From the NCBI RefSeq assembly GCF_036621415.1, contig NZ_CP030941.1, forward strand, positions 2,540,001-2,604,000: a stretch of 64,000 nt of DNA, in the 5' to 3' direction. The notes beneath the pieces were generated by a model, which saw only the letters and a program-made list of their open reading frames with translations, did no database searches and was not told where the DNA came from. Below, in pieces: positions 56,607 through 64,000 of the stretch (its first letter is position 1; the number at the start of each line of letters is the position of its first letter). A program made the translations under genes and the position numbers. Source of the stretch: Nitratireductor thuwali (lineage in GTDB: Bacteria; Pseudomonadota; Alphaproteobacteria; Rhizobiales; Rhizobiaceae).

Positions 56607-56659
56607 CCTTTTAGCGACTTGTTTAACGTGGCTGCAAGCCGACCGGCCAAATCACCACG
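56607..56659 (-). ncRNA. SAM-II riboswitch upstream of metZ
   Basis: The minus strand reads CGTGG-TGATTTGGCC...TTGCAG-CCACG, then AAAC and GCTAAAAGG. This reproduces the SAM-II layout: a P1 helix (CGTGG 56659-56655 with CCACG 56631-56627), the conserved GATTT and TTGCA loop bases, and the 3' pseudoknot segment ending GCTAAAAGG (56615-56607). SAM-II elements are known upstream of met genes in alphaproteobacteria. S-adenosylmethionine binding would lower metZ expression. Confidence 0.93.
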
Positions 56660-56669
56660 GGATAAATTG

Positions 56670-56698
56670 TCTTTAGACGGCGGCGCGCCTTGCGTCAA
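56670..56698 (-). promoter_or_regulatory. Candidate sigma70 promoter of metZ
   Basis: On the minus strand TTGACG (56698-56693) and TAAAGA (56675-56670) are separated by 17 bases. The -35 is close to consensus and the -10 is weak. Transcription would start just before the SAM-II riboswitch, which is the expected arrangement. Confidence 0.5.
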
Positions 56699-56744
56699 TT
56701 GCGGCTGGCGTTAAAGCTCGCGCACCAGCTTCCGGAGGCAAGTC

Positions 56745-57833
56745 GTGAACCCAGCAGGCATATTGCCAGATTCTGAGATCGCAGCGCTCTTCGACAGCGG
56801 CGCGCTGGCTGCGCCGCACCCGCTCGATCCGGATCAGGTGCAACCGGCCAGCCTTGATCTGCGCCTGGGGGATGTCGCGTACCGCGTGCGTGCGAGCTTT
56901 CTGCCCGGGCCGCAGAGCCTCGTTTCCGAAAAGTTGGACCGACTGAAGCTTCACGAGATACCGCTGGGCGGGGGGGCGGTGCTGGAGACCGGCTGCGTCT
57001 ATATAGTGCCGCTAATGGAGCGGCTTTCCCTGCCAGCCGATATTTCCGCGTCCGCCAACCCTAAAAGTTCGACCGGCCGGCTCGACATATTCACCCGCGT
57101 GATGACCGACTTCGGGCCAGAGTTCGACAAGATCGTGCCAGGATACAAGGGGCCGCTCTATCTGGAAGTGAGCCCCCGCACCTTCCCGATCATCCTGCGC
57201 ACCGGCTCACGGCTTTCGCAGATACGCTTCCGTCGGGGCAAGACCCTGCTCACGGAAGCCGAGCTTGTGGCGCTGCATGAGATGGAGACGCTGGTGGCTG
57301 CGCAGACGCCGAATATCTCCGGCGGCGGGATAGCGCTCTCCATCGATCTGACGGGCGGTGCCGACCGCCTTGTCGGCTATCGCGCCAAGCACCACACCAG
57401 CCTGGTCGACGTGGATCGGAAGGCGGCCCACACGGTGACCGATTTCTGGGAACCGCTCTACAATCACGGCAAGGCCGAGTTGGTTCTGGACCCGGACGAG
57501 TTCTATATCCTGGTTTCGCGCGAGGCGGTTCACGTGCCGCCGGCCTATGCCGCCGAGATGACGCCGTTCGATCCCCTGGTGGGAGAATTCCGCGTCCATT
57601 ACGCCGGCTTCTTCGACCCCGGGTTCGGCCATTCGGGAGCGGGCGGCACGGGCAGCCGTGCCGTGCTGGAAGTGCGCAGCCACGAGGTGCCCTTCATTCT
57701 CGAACACGGGCAGATCGTCGGACGGCTGGTCTACGAGCGTATGGGCGCGCGGCCCCGGGCCCTATACGGCACGGACCTAAAGTCGAACTACCAGGGGCAG
57801 GCGCTGAAATTGTCGAAGCATTTCATCGCCTGA
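56745..57833 (+). CDS. 2'-deoxycytidine 5'-triphosphate deaminase (long, tandem-domain form)
   Basis: The 362-residue protein matches the long alphaproteobacterial dCTP deaminase. The first half has VQPASLDLRLGDVAYR, SANPKSSTGRLDIFTRVMTDFGP and FDKIVPGYKGPLYLEVSPRTFPIILRTGSRLSQIRF. The second half repeats a dUTPase/Dcd-like barrel (VPPAYAAEMTPFDPLVGEFRVHYAGFFDPGFG, RAVLEVRSHEVPFILEHGQIVGRLVYERM). That is about twice the size of E. coli Dcd. It would make dUTP from dCTP for dTMP synthesis. GTG 56745 follows CGGAGGCA. Converges with the ion channel gene, overlapping it by 11 bases. Confidence 0.9.
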   Translation: MNPAGILPDSEIAALFDSGALAAPHPLDPDQVQPASLDLRLGDVAYRVRASFLPGPQSLVSEKLDRLKLHEIPLGGGAVLETGCVYIVPLMERLSLPADISASANPKSSTGRLDIFTRVMTDFGPEFDKIVPGYKGPLYLEVSPRTFPIILRTGSRLSQIRFRRGKTLLTEAELVALHEMETLVAAQTPNISGGGIALSIDLTGGADRLVGYRAKHHTSLVDVDRKAAHTVTDFWEPLYNHGKAELVLDPDEFYILVSREAVHVPPAYAAEMTPFDPLVGEFRVHYAGFFDPGFGHSGAGGTGSRAVLEVRSHEVPFILEHGQIVGRLVYERMGARPRALYGTDLKSNYQGQALKLSKHFIA

Positions 57834-58623
57834 CATCACCCGCGTTCTCGCGTTTCAACGCCCGCACATCGTCGCGCAGCGCGCGAATTTCCGCCAGAAT
57901 GACCTCTTGTTCCTGCTGCATCGCGCTTCGCTCGGCGGTGGCAGCGGCGTCGTGCTCGGCCTGCATGGCCGAAACGATGATGCCGATGAACAGGTTCAGC
58001 ACGGTGAAGGTCGTCGACACGATGAAGGGGATGAAGAACAGCCACGCCCAGGGGAACATCTCCATGACCGGGCGCACGATCCCCATCGACCAGCTTTCCA
58101 GCGTCATGATCTGAAACAACGAATAGGCCGAGCGGCCGATTGAGCCGAACCAGTCGGGGAAATGTGCGCCGAAGAGCTTCGTGGCCATCACGGAGAACAC
58201 GTAGAACACCAGCGCCAGCAACAGCATGATCGAGCCCATGCCCGGCAGCGCCGCAATGAGCCCGCCCACCACGCGCCTCAGCGAGGGCACCATCGAGACC
58301 AGCCTGAGCACACGCAGGATACGCAGCGCCCGCAGCACCGAGAGGTTGGCTGACGCGGGGACAAGGGCGATGCTGACCACGAGAAGGTCGAAAATCCGCC
58401 AGGGATCGCGAAAGAAGCGCCCGCGATAGACGATAAGCTTGGCCCCGAGTTCCAGCACGAATACGCTGAGAATCAGCCTGTCGAGTGTCAGCAGCAGCGG
58501 ACCGGCCACCTCCATGGCCCGCTCCGATGTCTCGAGACCGAGGGTGATGGCGTTGATGACGATCAGCACGGTGATCGTCAGCTCGAAACGCCGGGATTCC
58601 AGGAAGTTCTTGAGGGCGTTCAC
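57823..58623 (-). CDS. Voltage-gated sodium channel (BacNav, NavAb-like)
   Basis: The product of about 266 residues is a six-helix single-domain channel. S4 is arginine-spaced (Arg98, 101, 104, 107 in VLRALRILRVLRLV), with S1-S3 before it (ITVLIVINAITLGLETS, LSVFVLELGAKLIVYRGR, FDLLVVSIALVPAS). The pore loop has the selectivity filter TLESWSM (174-180), the sodium-selective filter sequence of NavAb. S6 is FTVLNLFIGIIVSAM, and a C-terminal coiled coil (QQEQEVILAEIRALRDDVRALKREN) should tetramerise. The start is uncertain: GTG 58623 gives the usual N-terminus but lacks a clear ribosome site. Role probably sodium entry linked to motility or pH response (family knowledge). Confidence 0.9.
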   Translation of the reverse strand: MNALKNFLESRRFELTITVLIVINAITLGLETSERAMEVAGPLLLTLDRLILSVFVLELGAKLIVYRGRFFRDPWRIFDLLVVSIALVPASANLSVLRALRILRVLRLVSMVPSLRRVVGGLIAALPGMGSIMLLLALVFYVFSVMATKLFGAHFPDWFGSIGRSAYSLFQIMTLESWSMGIVRPVMEMFPWAWLFFIPFIVSTTFTVLNLFIGIIVSAMQAEHDAAATAERSAMQQEQEVILAEIRALRDDVRALKRENAGDVRR

Positions 58624-58789
58624 TATGGTAACAACCGGTTGATGAGGGCCGGCGAACAGGTGGTATGGAAAACGCGCCGCGTCAAGGCGGCAGGCGGGCC
58701 CAAAGCATAATCCGCCTTGACAGGAAGGGCCATCATCACGAATTAATGGCCCGCCTGAAGGCATCGGTCGCTAGCGGCCGGTGCAGCGG

Positions 58790-58864
58790 GCGGGCGTAGT
58801 TCAGTGGTAGAACGTCAGCTTCCCAAGCTGAATGTCGTCGGTTCGATCCCGATCGCCCGCTCCA
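58790..58864 (+). tRNA. tRNA-Gly (anticodon CCC)
   Basis: A 75-base cloverleaf has acceptor GCGGGCG/CGCCCGC, D arm GTTCAGTGGTAGAAC, anticodon stem TCAGC/GCTGA with loop TTCCCAA (anticodon CCC), T arm GTCGG-TTCGATC-CCGAT, discriminator T and an encoded CCA. It should read GGG codons. Confidence 0.96.
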
Positions 58865-58957
58865 GCTTCCACTTGCGAAGACTGCTGCATCGGGGCGAGA
58901 ATCCGCATCGGTCGCCGGGATCGCAACCTGCGCCATTGTGCGGCTGTGTCTTGCCGG

Positions 58958-61360
58958 TCAGCGCTGCGTCATGCGCGCCAGCTTGCCGTCTTCCAGAGAG
59001 CGCAGATAGTCGATGAGTTCCGCGCCCGGCAGCGGCTTGCTGAGCAGGTATCCCTGCACCTCGTCGCAGCCCGCGCCACGCAGGATCTGCAGTTGCTCGG
59101 CGGTTTCCACGCCTTCGGCCACCGTGGTCATGCCGAGGCTGGAAGCCATGGTGATGATGGAGGCGACGATCGCATTGTGATCCTGGTTGACGCCTATTTC
59201 CTCGACGAAGACCTTGTCGATCTTGATCTGGTCGACCGTGAACTTCTTAAGATAGCTGAGCGAGGAGTAGCCCGTTCCGAAATCGTCCAGCGAAATCTTC
59301 ATACCCATCCTGCGCAAAACCTGCAGGTCCGCCCGCACCTCGTCATTGTCGTCGAGCAGAAGCGTTTCCGTGATCTCGAGGTGAAGCCGGTTCGACGGCA
59401 GCCCGGATTGGTGCAACGCGTCCTGCACCGTCTCAACGATGTTGCTGCGCTCGAACTGGACCGGCGATAGGTTGACGGCAACGCAAACGCCGTCGCCGAG
59501 ATCCGCGGCGAAAGCGCATGCCTTATTGAGCACCCATTCGCCTAATCCGAGGATGATCCCGGTCTCTTCCGCAACCTTGACGATCTCCTGCGGCGTTGCC
59601 GAACTGACGGTCTCGTCCTTCCAACGCAGCAGCGCCTCTACGCATGTTACATTGCCGGAGTTGATATTGGTGATCGGCTGAAAGGCCAGCTCGAACTGGT
59701 TGTCGAAGGGCGCGGCCAGAAGCAGGCTTTCGATCTCCGATTTATGCTCCATCCTTGCCGACATCTCTTCGTTGTAGAAGGCATAGGCGCCGCCACCCGC
59801 GCGCTTTGCCTCATACAGGGCCAGATCGGCGTTGCGCAGCAGCACATCGACGTCAGTCATGTCGCCGCCGCTTAGCGCTATGCCGACGCTGCCGCCGGTG
59901 AGCACTTCGCGCCCGTCGATGGTGTAGACCTCCAGCAGGGCGCTGACGAGACGTCCGGCCAGGGCCGCCGCCTGGTCGGGGTGGGTGAGGTTCCCGTGAA
60001 CCACTACAAACTCGTCGCCGCCCACCCGCGAGACCATGTCGGCCCCGCGGCAGGCGAACCGCAGCCGCCGGGCCGCTTCGCACAGGAGCTTGTCGCCGAA
60101 CGGGTGCCCGTGGGAGTCGTTGACCTTCTTGAAGTTATCGAGGTCGATGCACATGATGGAGGTGAGCCGGCTCCGCCGTCCGTCGGCGTGCAGCGTCTCG
60201 ACGAGGCGTTCGCGCAGCAACACGCGGTTGGGCAGGTCCGTCAGCGCGTCATGCCGCGCCATATGGGAAACCTTCAGCTGCGCCGTATGGCTCTCGGTCA
60301 CGTCCTCGAAAGTGGAGATCCAGCCGCCATCGTCCATCGGCTTGTGCGAAACCATCACGATGCACCCGCCGGCTATCGTCTCTATGAGAGGGTTCTGCTC
60401 CTGCCGGCTGAAAAGCCGCCTAGCGTCGCGGGATGAGCAGGTGCCGGCCGCTTCCATGCGTTGGGCCAGGGTCTCCAGCCTGGTGCCGCGTTGGACGTCG
60501 TCAAAGGACAGCCGGAACAGGTCCGCCATCCGGCGGTTGGAGACGATGAGATGGCCGTGTGGATCGAACATGGCCAGCCCGTGGGTCATGTTGTCCAGGG
60601 CCGTCTCGAACAGCTTGTTTTGTTCGCCAAGCCGGATATTGGAGGTCACGAGCTGTGCGCTTGTGCGCTGCAGATCCTCATTCGAGGCAGCGAGCGACTT
60701 GCGGGTGGCCTCCAGCAGGCGGGTTTGCCAGCTGTTGAGCACGAAAAGCCCGAAACCGCTCAGCACCAGCAGTATCGTGACGGCGGTGAACTGCCAGTGC
60801 AGGACGTAAAGCTGCCGCTGGTCGTGTGCCACCGCCTGTCCGCCGTAGCTGTTCGCCTCGGAAACGAGACCGACCAGATCGGATTCCAGCCGCCCGGTCA
60901 GTGCAAGGGCCTTCTCGATGTCGCCGCCCTCAGTGATCAGCGCGTCCACGCTCTCCATCGTCCCGGAAGCTTCCTCGATTACCTCTTGGCGGTCAGGGCT
61001 CTCGAGCGCGAATGTGCGGAAGTCGCCGGATGAGAAAAGGCTGAGCCGGTTGAGGAATATCTCGTATCGCAGACGCGCCTTCCGGATGGATGCGGCGGCC
61101 TCTTCCGATCCCTCGTTCACGAGAGCCTCAAGGAGCGCCTTCCTGAACCGAAGGAACTCGTTCACGCCCTGACCGGCGCTGAAGGCCACATTATACTGTG
61201 ACACCTCCTCGAACAGGGCCTGACGCTTGTGGACGAGAAACGAAATGTAAATCGCCGCCACAAGCAGGATCGCCATGCTGGCGGCCAGCATGTAGCGGAT
61301 CAGACGGACTGCCGTTTCCTGCCTCGACGCGGCTTTGATCCCTTGGGTGCCGGGGTACAC
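58958..61360 (-). CDS. dcpA: GGDEF-EAL dual-domain c-di-GMP enzyme, DcpA-like
   Basis: The 800-residue membrane protein has TM1 (about 20-43), a periplasmic helical domain (about 45-185), TM2 (about 191-209), and a PAS domain (about 245-360). A GGDEF domain (intact GGDEF at 447-451 and an I-site RGAD at 438-441) and an EAL domain follow. The EAL domain has EALLRW at 575-580, NLSP near 630, EITET at 662-666, and DDFGTGYSS at 692-700. It keeps motifs for both making and degrading c-di-GMP, as in Agrobacterium DcpA, whose activity is switched by pterins through PruR. The PruR-like gene sits four bases upstream in the same transcript. GTG 61360 is the start. Confidence 0.88.
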   Translation of the reverse strand: MYPGTQGIKAASRQETAVRLIRYMLAASMAILLVAAIYISFLVHKRQALFEEVSQYNVAFSAGQGVNEFLRFRKALLEALVNEGSEEAAASIRKARLRYEIFLNRLSLFSSGDFRTFALESPDRQEVIEEASGTMESVDALITEGGDIEKALALTGRLESDLVGLVSEANSYGGQAVAHDQRQLYVLHWQFTAVTILLVLSGFGLFVLNSWQTRLLEATRKSLAASNEDLQRTSAQLVTSNIRLGEQNKLFETALDNMTHGLAMFDPHGHLIVSNRRMADLFRLSFDDVQRGTRLETLAQRMEAAGTCSSRDARRLFSRQEQNPLIETIAGGCIVMVSHKPMDDGGWISTFEDVTESHTAQLKVSHMARHDALTDLPNRVLLRERLVETLHADGRRSRLTSIMCIDLDNFKKVNDSHGHPFGDKLLCEAARRLRFACRGADMVSRVGGDEFVVVHGNLTHPDQAAALAGRLVSALLEVYTIDGREVLTGGSVGIALSGGDMTDVDVLLRNADLALYEAKRAGGGAYAFYNEEMSARMEHKSEIESLLLAAPFDNQFELAFQPITNINSGNVTCVEALLRWKDETVSSATPQEIVKVAEETGIILGLGEWVLNKACAFAADLGDGVCVAVNLSPVQFERSNIVETVQDALHQSGLPSNRLHLEITETLLLDDNDEVRADLQVLRRMGMKISLDDFGTGYSSLSYLKKFTVDQIKIDKVFVEEIGVNQDHNAIVASIITMASSLGMTTVAEGVETAEQLQILRGAGCDEVQGYLLSKPLPGAELIDYLRSLEDGKLARMTQR

Positions 61361-61364
61361 GGAC

Positions 61365-61904
61365 TTACATCACCTTTATACGCGAGAGCTGCCAGACCGA
61401 TCTGGAATAGTATTTCTGGGCACTAAGATCCGGGTTGCTGTCGTAGGGATAGATGATGAACAGCGGTCCTTTGTCTCGGATGGGCATGTCTGCTCCATCC
61501 CGCTTCATCGCCAGGATCGCGCCGAATTCGGCGAAATCGGAGATGGGTATGGTCGTGCGGTAATCGTTGAGCGCGATGGCCTCGATTTCTGTTCCCGTCG
61601 CGCCGACATGCTCCATTAGCCTGGCGAGCGGTACGCCCTCGAACGTGGCGGCGCCGGTGTACCAGGGCGTGTTGGTGACGATCTCAACGGTGCCGAGCGC
61701 TTCGAGCATCTCGCGGTCGAAATGGGCTTCGCCATCCACATTGGTGTTCTCGATTTCCCCTTCGATGACGAGGATGGGATCGCCGGTTGGCATCGCCAGC
61801 GTTTGGCTCCAAGCGACCGGCTGCAACCCGTAGGTGACCAAGATGCCTATGCATACGACCAACGGCAACGATCTTGCGCGAAAACTGAATATGGCGGACA
61901 TCAT
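61365..61904 (-). CDS. pruR: PruR-like periplasmic protein with molybdopterin/SUOX fold
   Basis: The 179-residue product has a signal peptide (LPLVVCIGILVTYGLQPVAW, cleavage near WSQ) and a small sulfite-oxidase-type domain: PWYTGAATFEGVPLARLMEHVGA, then ALNDYRTTIPISDF, IRDKGPLFIIYPYD, and a closing RSVWQLSRIKVM. There is no molybdenum-coordinating Cys (no cysteine at all in the mature part), consistent with pterin binding and no catalysis. In Agrobacterium a periplasmic protein of this size and fold, PruR, binds pterins and steers DcpA. The start (M at 61904 or 61901) is unambiguous within one residue. Assignment is by fold, size and the adjacent GGDEF-EAL gene. Confidence 0.8.
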   Translation of the reverse strand: MMSAIFSFRARSLPLVVCIGILVTYGLQPVAWSQTLAMPTGDPILVIEGEIENTNVDGEAHFDREMLEALGTVEIVTNTPWYTGAATFEGVPLARLMEHVGATGTEIEAIALNDYRTTIPISDFAEFGAILAMKRDGADMPIRDKGPLFIIYPYDSNPDLSAQKYYSRSVWQLSRIKVM

Positions 61905-62105
61905 CTTCTTCTACCTGAGCTTGTAGGGCATCCACAAATTTTCACAGACTCTAGCACATATAGGGCTAAGAGCATGTTAACATTGCACTTCCAGGGAACA
62001 TGCGGCCGCAGTGGCCAAACAGAAATATTGGCGCAGGCACTAAAAAAAGCTGATACAAGCGACTTCATTCGCTAAAGCTTCGCTAACAAGGCATGGATAC
62101 TGACC
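61905..62105. other. Divergent promoter region pruR / PTPS-like gene
   Basis: About 200 AT-richer bases between two divergent genes. No hairpin or known operator is obvious. The region should hold promoters for both; co-regulation of the pterin-related genes is possible but unproven. Confidence 0.4.
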
Positions 62106-62462
62106 GTGACAAAGCCAGTTGAGACCTACAAAGAATTCACGTTCGAGGCCGCACATGAGCTACCGCCTTATTCAGGGCTGCACGGCCATTCGTTCAAGGT
62201 GCGTATCGCCCTCACAGGAGAGCCGGATCCCAAGTTTGGCTGGTCCGCCAACCTGTACGAGGTCGAGCGCAAGATAGAAGAGATCCACAAGACGCTGGAT
62301 CACGGCTATCTGAACCAGGTAGAGGGTCTTTCCGTCCCTTCCTTGGAAAATATCGCGGCGTGGATCTGGCACAAGCTGCATGCTGACCTGCCGGCCATGA
62401 GCGAGGTTGCTGTCTCCCGGGGTCCCGACGGCCAGGCTGAAGGCTGCGTCTACCGCGGCTGA
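62106..62462 (+). CDS. 6-carboxytetrahydropterin synthase (QueD)-like protein, catalytic Cys missing
   Basis: The 118-residue protein is of the PTPS/QueD tunnel fold. It aligns with E. coli QueD at the start (FTFEAAHELP) and end (EGCVYRG). The three zinc ligands His17, His26 and His28 (AAH and HGH) are present and the LDHGYLN motif keeps its Asp/His. The stretch that should hold the catalytic Cys (CGRLHGH in QueD) is shortened to YSGLHGH, the IDF segment is NLY, and the KET motif near the C-terminus is SRG. So normal QueD chemistry is unlikely; it may bind or isomerise another pterin. GTG 62106 is the start; divergent from the PruR-like gene. Confidence 0.8.
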   Translation: MTKPVETYKEFTFEAAHELPPYSGLHGHSFKVRIALTGEPDPKFGWSANLYEVERKIEEIHKTLDHGYLNQVEGLSVPSLENIAAWIWHKLHADLPAMSEVAVSRGPDGQAEGCVYRG

Positions 62463-62546
62463 GCGATGCTCGTATTCCGTCTGCCCTGTTGATGCCGCCA
62501 CATTCCGCGCATATGTGCAGGAAAGTTATTTGAAACGGGGTATGCC

Positions 62547-62810
62547 GTGTCCGCTCTGACCAGATTCCTGGGCGACAGCCCATTGCGCGTGTTGATAAAG
62601 CTCCTGATCGTCTCGTTCATCGTGGGCTTCATCATGAGCGTGTTCAACTGGTCTCCGCTGGATGTCTATTATTCGCTGCGCGACACGGTTCTGGGCATCT
62701 GGAACATGGGCTTCGAAGCGCTGGGAAGGCTCGGCGGATACATCCTGCTGGGCGCCTTCATCGTCGTACCGGGCTTCATCATCCTGAGGCTGCTGAGCTA
62801 CCGACGCTAG
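62547..62810 (+). CDS. DUF6460 small membrane protein
   Basis: The 87-residue protein has two hydrophobic helices (VLIKLLIVSFIVGFIMSVF and YILLGAFIVVPGFIILRLL) separated by SPLDVYYSLRDTVLGIWN, a pattern seen in the rhizobial DUF6460 family of unknown function. GTG 62547 is the start. No functional context is clear beyond co-orientation with the PTPS-like gene 84 bases upstream. Confidence 0.8.
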   Translation: MSALTRFLGDSPLRVLIKLLIVSFIVGFIMSVFNWSPLDVYYSLRDTVLGIWNMGFEALGRLGGYILLGAFIVVPGFIILRLLSYRR

Positions 62811-62918
62811 GGGCGTTCCAACCGGCTGGCTTAGCGGAAACCCCAGTTGGGCCTCTTGCCTCGGCGGATGCCGCCAGGGCATTGAAAGCTTCCGCCAAAT
62901 CCGGAACCGACCCTGCCC

Positions 62919-64000
62919 GTGGACCACGCTGCCAAGGAACACATACAACCACCGTTCGAGGTGACCAACAGGCGCGTTCTGACCATTGCCGTGCCCATGA
63001 CGCTCGCCTATCTCACCACGCCCCTTCTGGGCCTGGTCGATACGGCGGTGGTCGGGCAATTGGGGGATGCGGCCATGCTCGGCGGCCTGGCGGCGGGCGC
63101 GATCGTGTTCGACGTTGTCTTCAACACTTTCAACTCGCTGCGTTCGGGTACGACGGCACTGGTGGCTCAGGCCTTCGGACGCGGCGGCGCACGGGAAGAG
63201 CAGGCGGTTCTGTTGCGTTCGTTGGCGCTTGCCGTGGGGCTGGGTATCGCGATCATCCTCATGGGACCGCTGATTTCGGCCGCCGGCGTGTGGTTCATCG
63301 ATCCGCAGGCGGGTGTCGCCGAGGCCATGCGGACCTATATCGCGATCCGCATTCTGGCAGCGCCGCTGACGCTGATGAACTACGCCATACTCGGCTACGT
63401 CTTGGGACGGGGCGAGGGCGCGACGGGCCTTCTCCTGCAGATCTTGCTTAACGGTGCGAACATCGCTCTGTCCCTTTATTTCGGGCTGGCGCTTGGCTGG
63501 GGTCTGGAGGGCGTCGCATGGGGCACGGTCGGGGGCGAACTGCTGGCTGTGCTCGGCGGGGGCGCCGTCCTGCTGCATCGCTTTGCCGGACAGCCGCGTC
63601 CCCGGCGTGCGCATGTGTTCGACATCGATGCGATGCTGCGCATGATCGCGCTCAACGGCGACATAATGATCCGTTCCTTCACGCTTTTGGCCGCCTACGC
63701 GCTGTTCACGCGGCAGGGCGCGCAACTCGGCACCGTGACGCTCGCGGCCAACGCCGTACTGATGAACTTCTTCTTCATAGCGGGTTACTTTCTCGACGGC
63801 TTCGCAACCGCCGCAGAGCAGTTGGTGGGGCGTGCCGTGGGCGCGCGCCATTTGCCTGCCTTCCGCAGGACGGTGTTCCTGAGCACCCTTTGGGGGCTTG
63901 TTCTGGCGCTGGGCGGCACCGCGGTCTTCTACTTCTTTGGCGAGGCGCTGATCGCGCTCATCACCACAGCGCCCGATGTGCGCGCCGTCGCATTGCAATA
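62919..64000 (+). CDS. MATE family efflux transporter (DinF-like), cut by window end
   Basis: The frame is open from GTG 62919 to the last base, giving about 360 residues of a ~440-residue protein; the C-terminus lies beyond the window. The N-terminus FEVTNRRVLTIAVPMTLAYL is followed by LLGLVDTAVVGQLGDAAMLGG, the MATE/DinF signature, then LRSGTTALVAQAFGRG and GYVLGRGEGATGLLLQI, and many hydrophobic helices. It exports cationic drugs or organic compounds with sodium or protons; substrate unknown. A downstream GTG (VTNRRVL) is another possible start. Confidence 0.88.
   Translation, partial: MDHAAKEHIQPPFEVTNRRVLTIAVPMTLAYLTTPLLGLVDTAVVGQLGDAAMLGGLAAGAIVFDVVFNTFNSLRSGTTALVAQAFGRGGAREEQAVLLRSLALAVGLGIAIILMGPLISAAGVWFIDPQAGVAEAMRTYIAIRILAAPLTLMNYAILGYVLGRGEGATGLLLQILLNGANIALSLYFGLALGWGLEGVAWGTVGGELLAVLGGGAVLLHRFAGQPRPRRAHVFDIDAMLRMIALNGDIMIRSFTLLAAYALFTRQGAQLGTVTLAANAVLMNFFFIAGYFLDGFATAAEQLVGRAVGARHLPAFRRTVFLSTLWGLVLALGGTAVFYFFGEALIALITTAPDVRAVALQ

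Noticed and set aside
1..64000. CRISPR arrays, insertion sequences, prophage or restriction systems
   Set aside because: No regularly spaced repeats, transposase, terminase or restriction enzyme motifs were found on either strand.

Overview
The window looks like chromosomal DNA of an alphaproteobacterium of the order Hyphomicrobiales (Rhizobiales), most likely from the Mesorhizobium/Chelativorans/Nitratireductor neighbourhood. The evidence is high-GC coding DNA, a GcrA cell-cycle regulator, a PodJ-like polarity protein, a class I (archaeal-type) lysyl-tRNA synthetase, a SAM-II riboswitch in front of metZ, a DUF6460 protein and a PruR/DcpA-like pterin/c-di-GMP pair. The species call is an inference. 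I see no integrase, insertion sequence, phage module or CRISPR array. About 53 protein genes and 2 tRNAs are densely packed on both strands, with many 1-16 nt overlaps.

Left part (1-18.2 kb): a DUF924 gene, an acyl-CoA ligase with an unusual Ala/Lys-rich N-terminal tail, a TRAP transporter operon with a UspA gene at its end (dctPQM-usp), a complete oligopeptide ABC operon (oppA-B-C-DF), tRNA-Thr(CGT), a form II CO-dehydrogenase-like hydroxylase (coxSLM) and dgcN. Both transporter operons have a long perfect stem-loop between the binding-protein gene and the permease genes.

18.4-32 kb: a four-enzyme DNA-repair set. The ligase and exonuclease genes lie on the minus strand and the Lhr-core helicase and PdeM phosphoesterase genes on the plus strand. 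They are split by a gene for a TPR-containing methyltransferase. A TSUP (TauE/SafE) transporter gene coupled to a TIGR02186-like gene follows, then a large podJ-like gene.

32.4-41.2 kb: a MerR regulator followed by a fatty-acid beta-oxidation cluster with two acyl-CoA dehydrogenases, a small unknown protein, a thiolase, a FadJ-type multifunctional enzyme, a thioesterase and a DsbA-family isomerase. 

41.3-58.9 kb: housekeeping and regulation. This part has an S24 repressor with an SNase-like partner, lysK, terB-like, a fatty acid hydroxylase, a PBP2-type binding protein, ppk2, phoR and phoU (without pst or phoB), gcrA, argD (broken by an apparent 1-nt deletion), argF, hslO, apaG, a CDP-alcohol phosphatidyltransferase, metZ under a SAM-II riboswitch plus terminator, a tandem-domain dCTP deaminase, a NavAb-like sodium channel and tRNA-Gly(CCC).

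Right end (58.9-64 kb): a putative pterin-responsive c-di-GMP switch made of a DcpA-like GGDEF-EAL protein and a PruR-like periplasmic protein. A gene for a pterin-synthase-fold protein that lacks the catalytic cysteine faces it divergently. A DUF6460 gene and a truncated MATE transporter gene complete the window. This pterin-related neighbourhood, the split repair cluster and the phoR-phoU pair without pst are the most interesting systems here.
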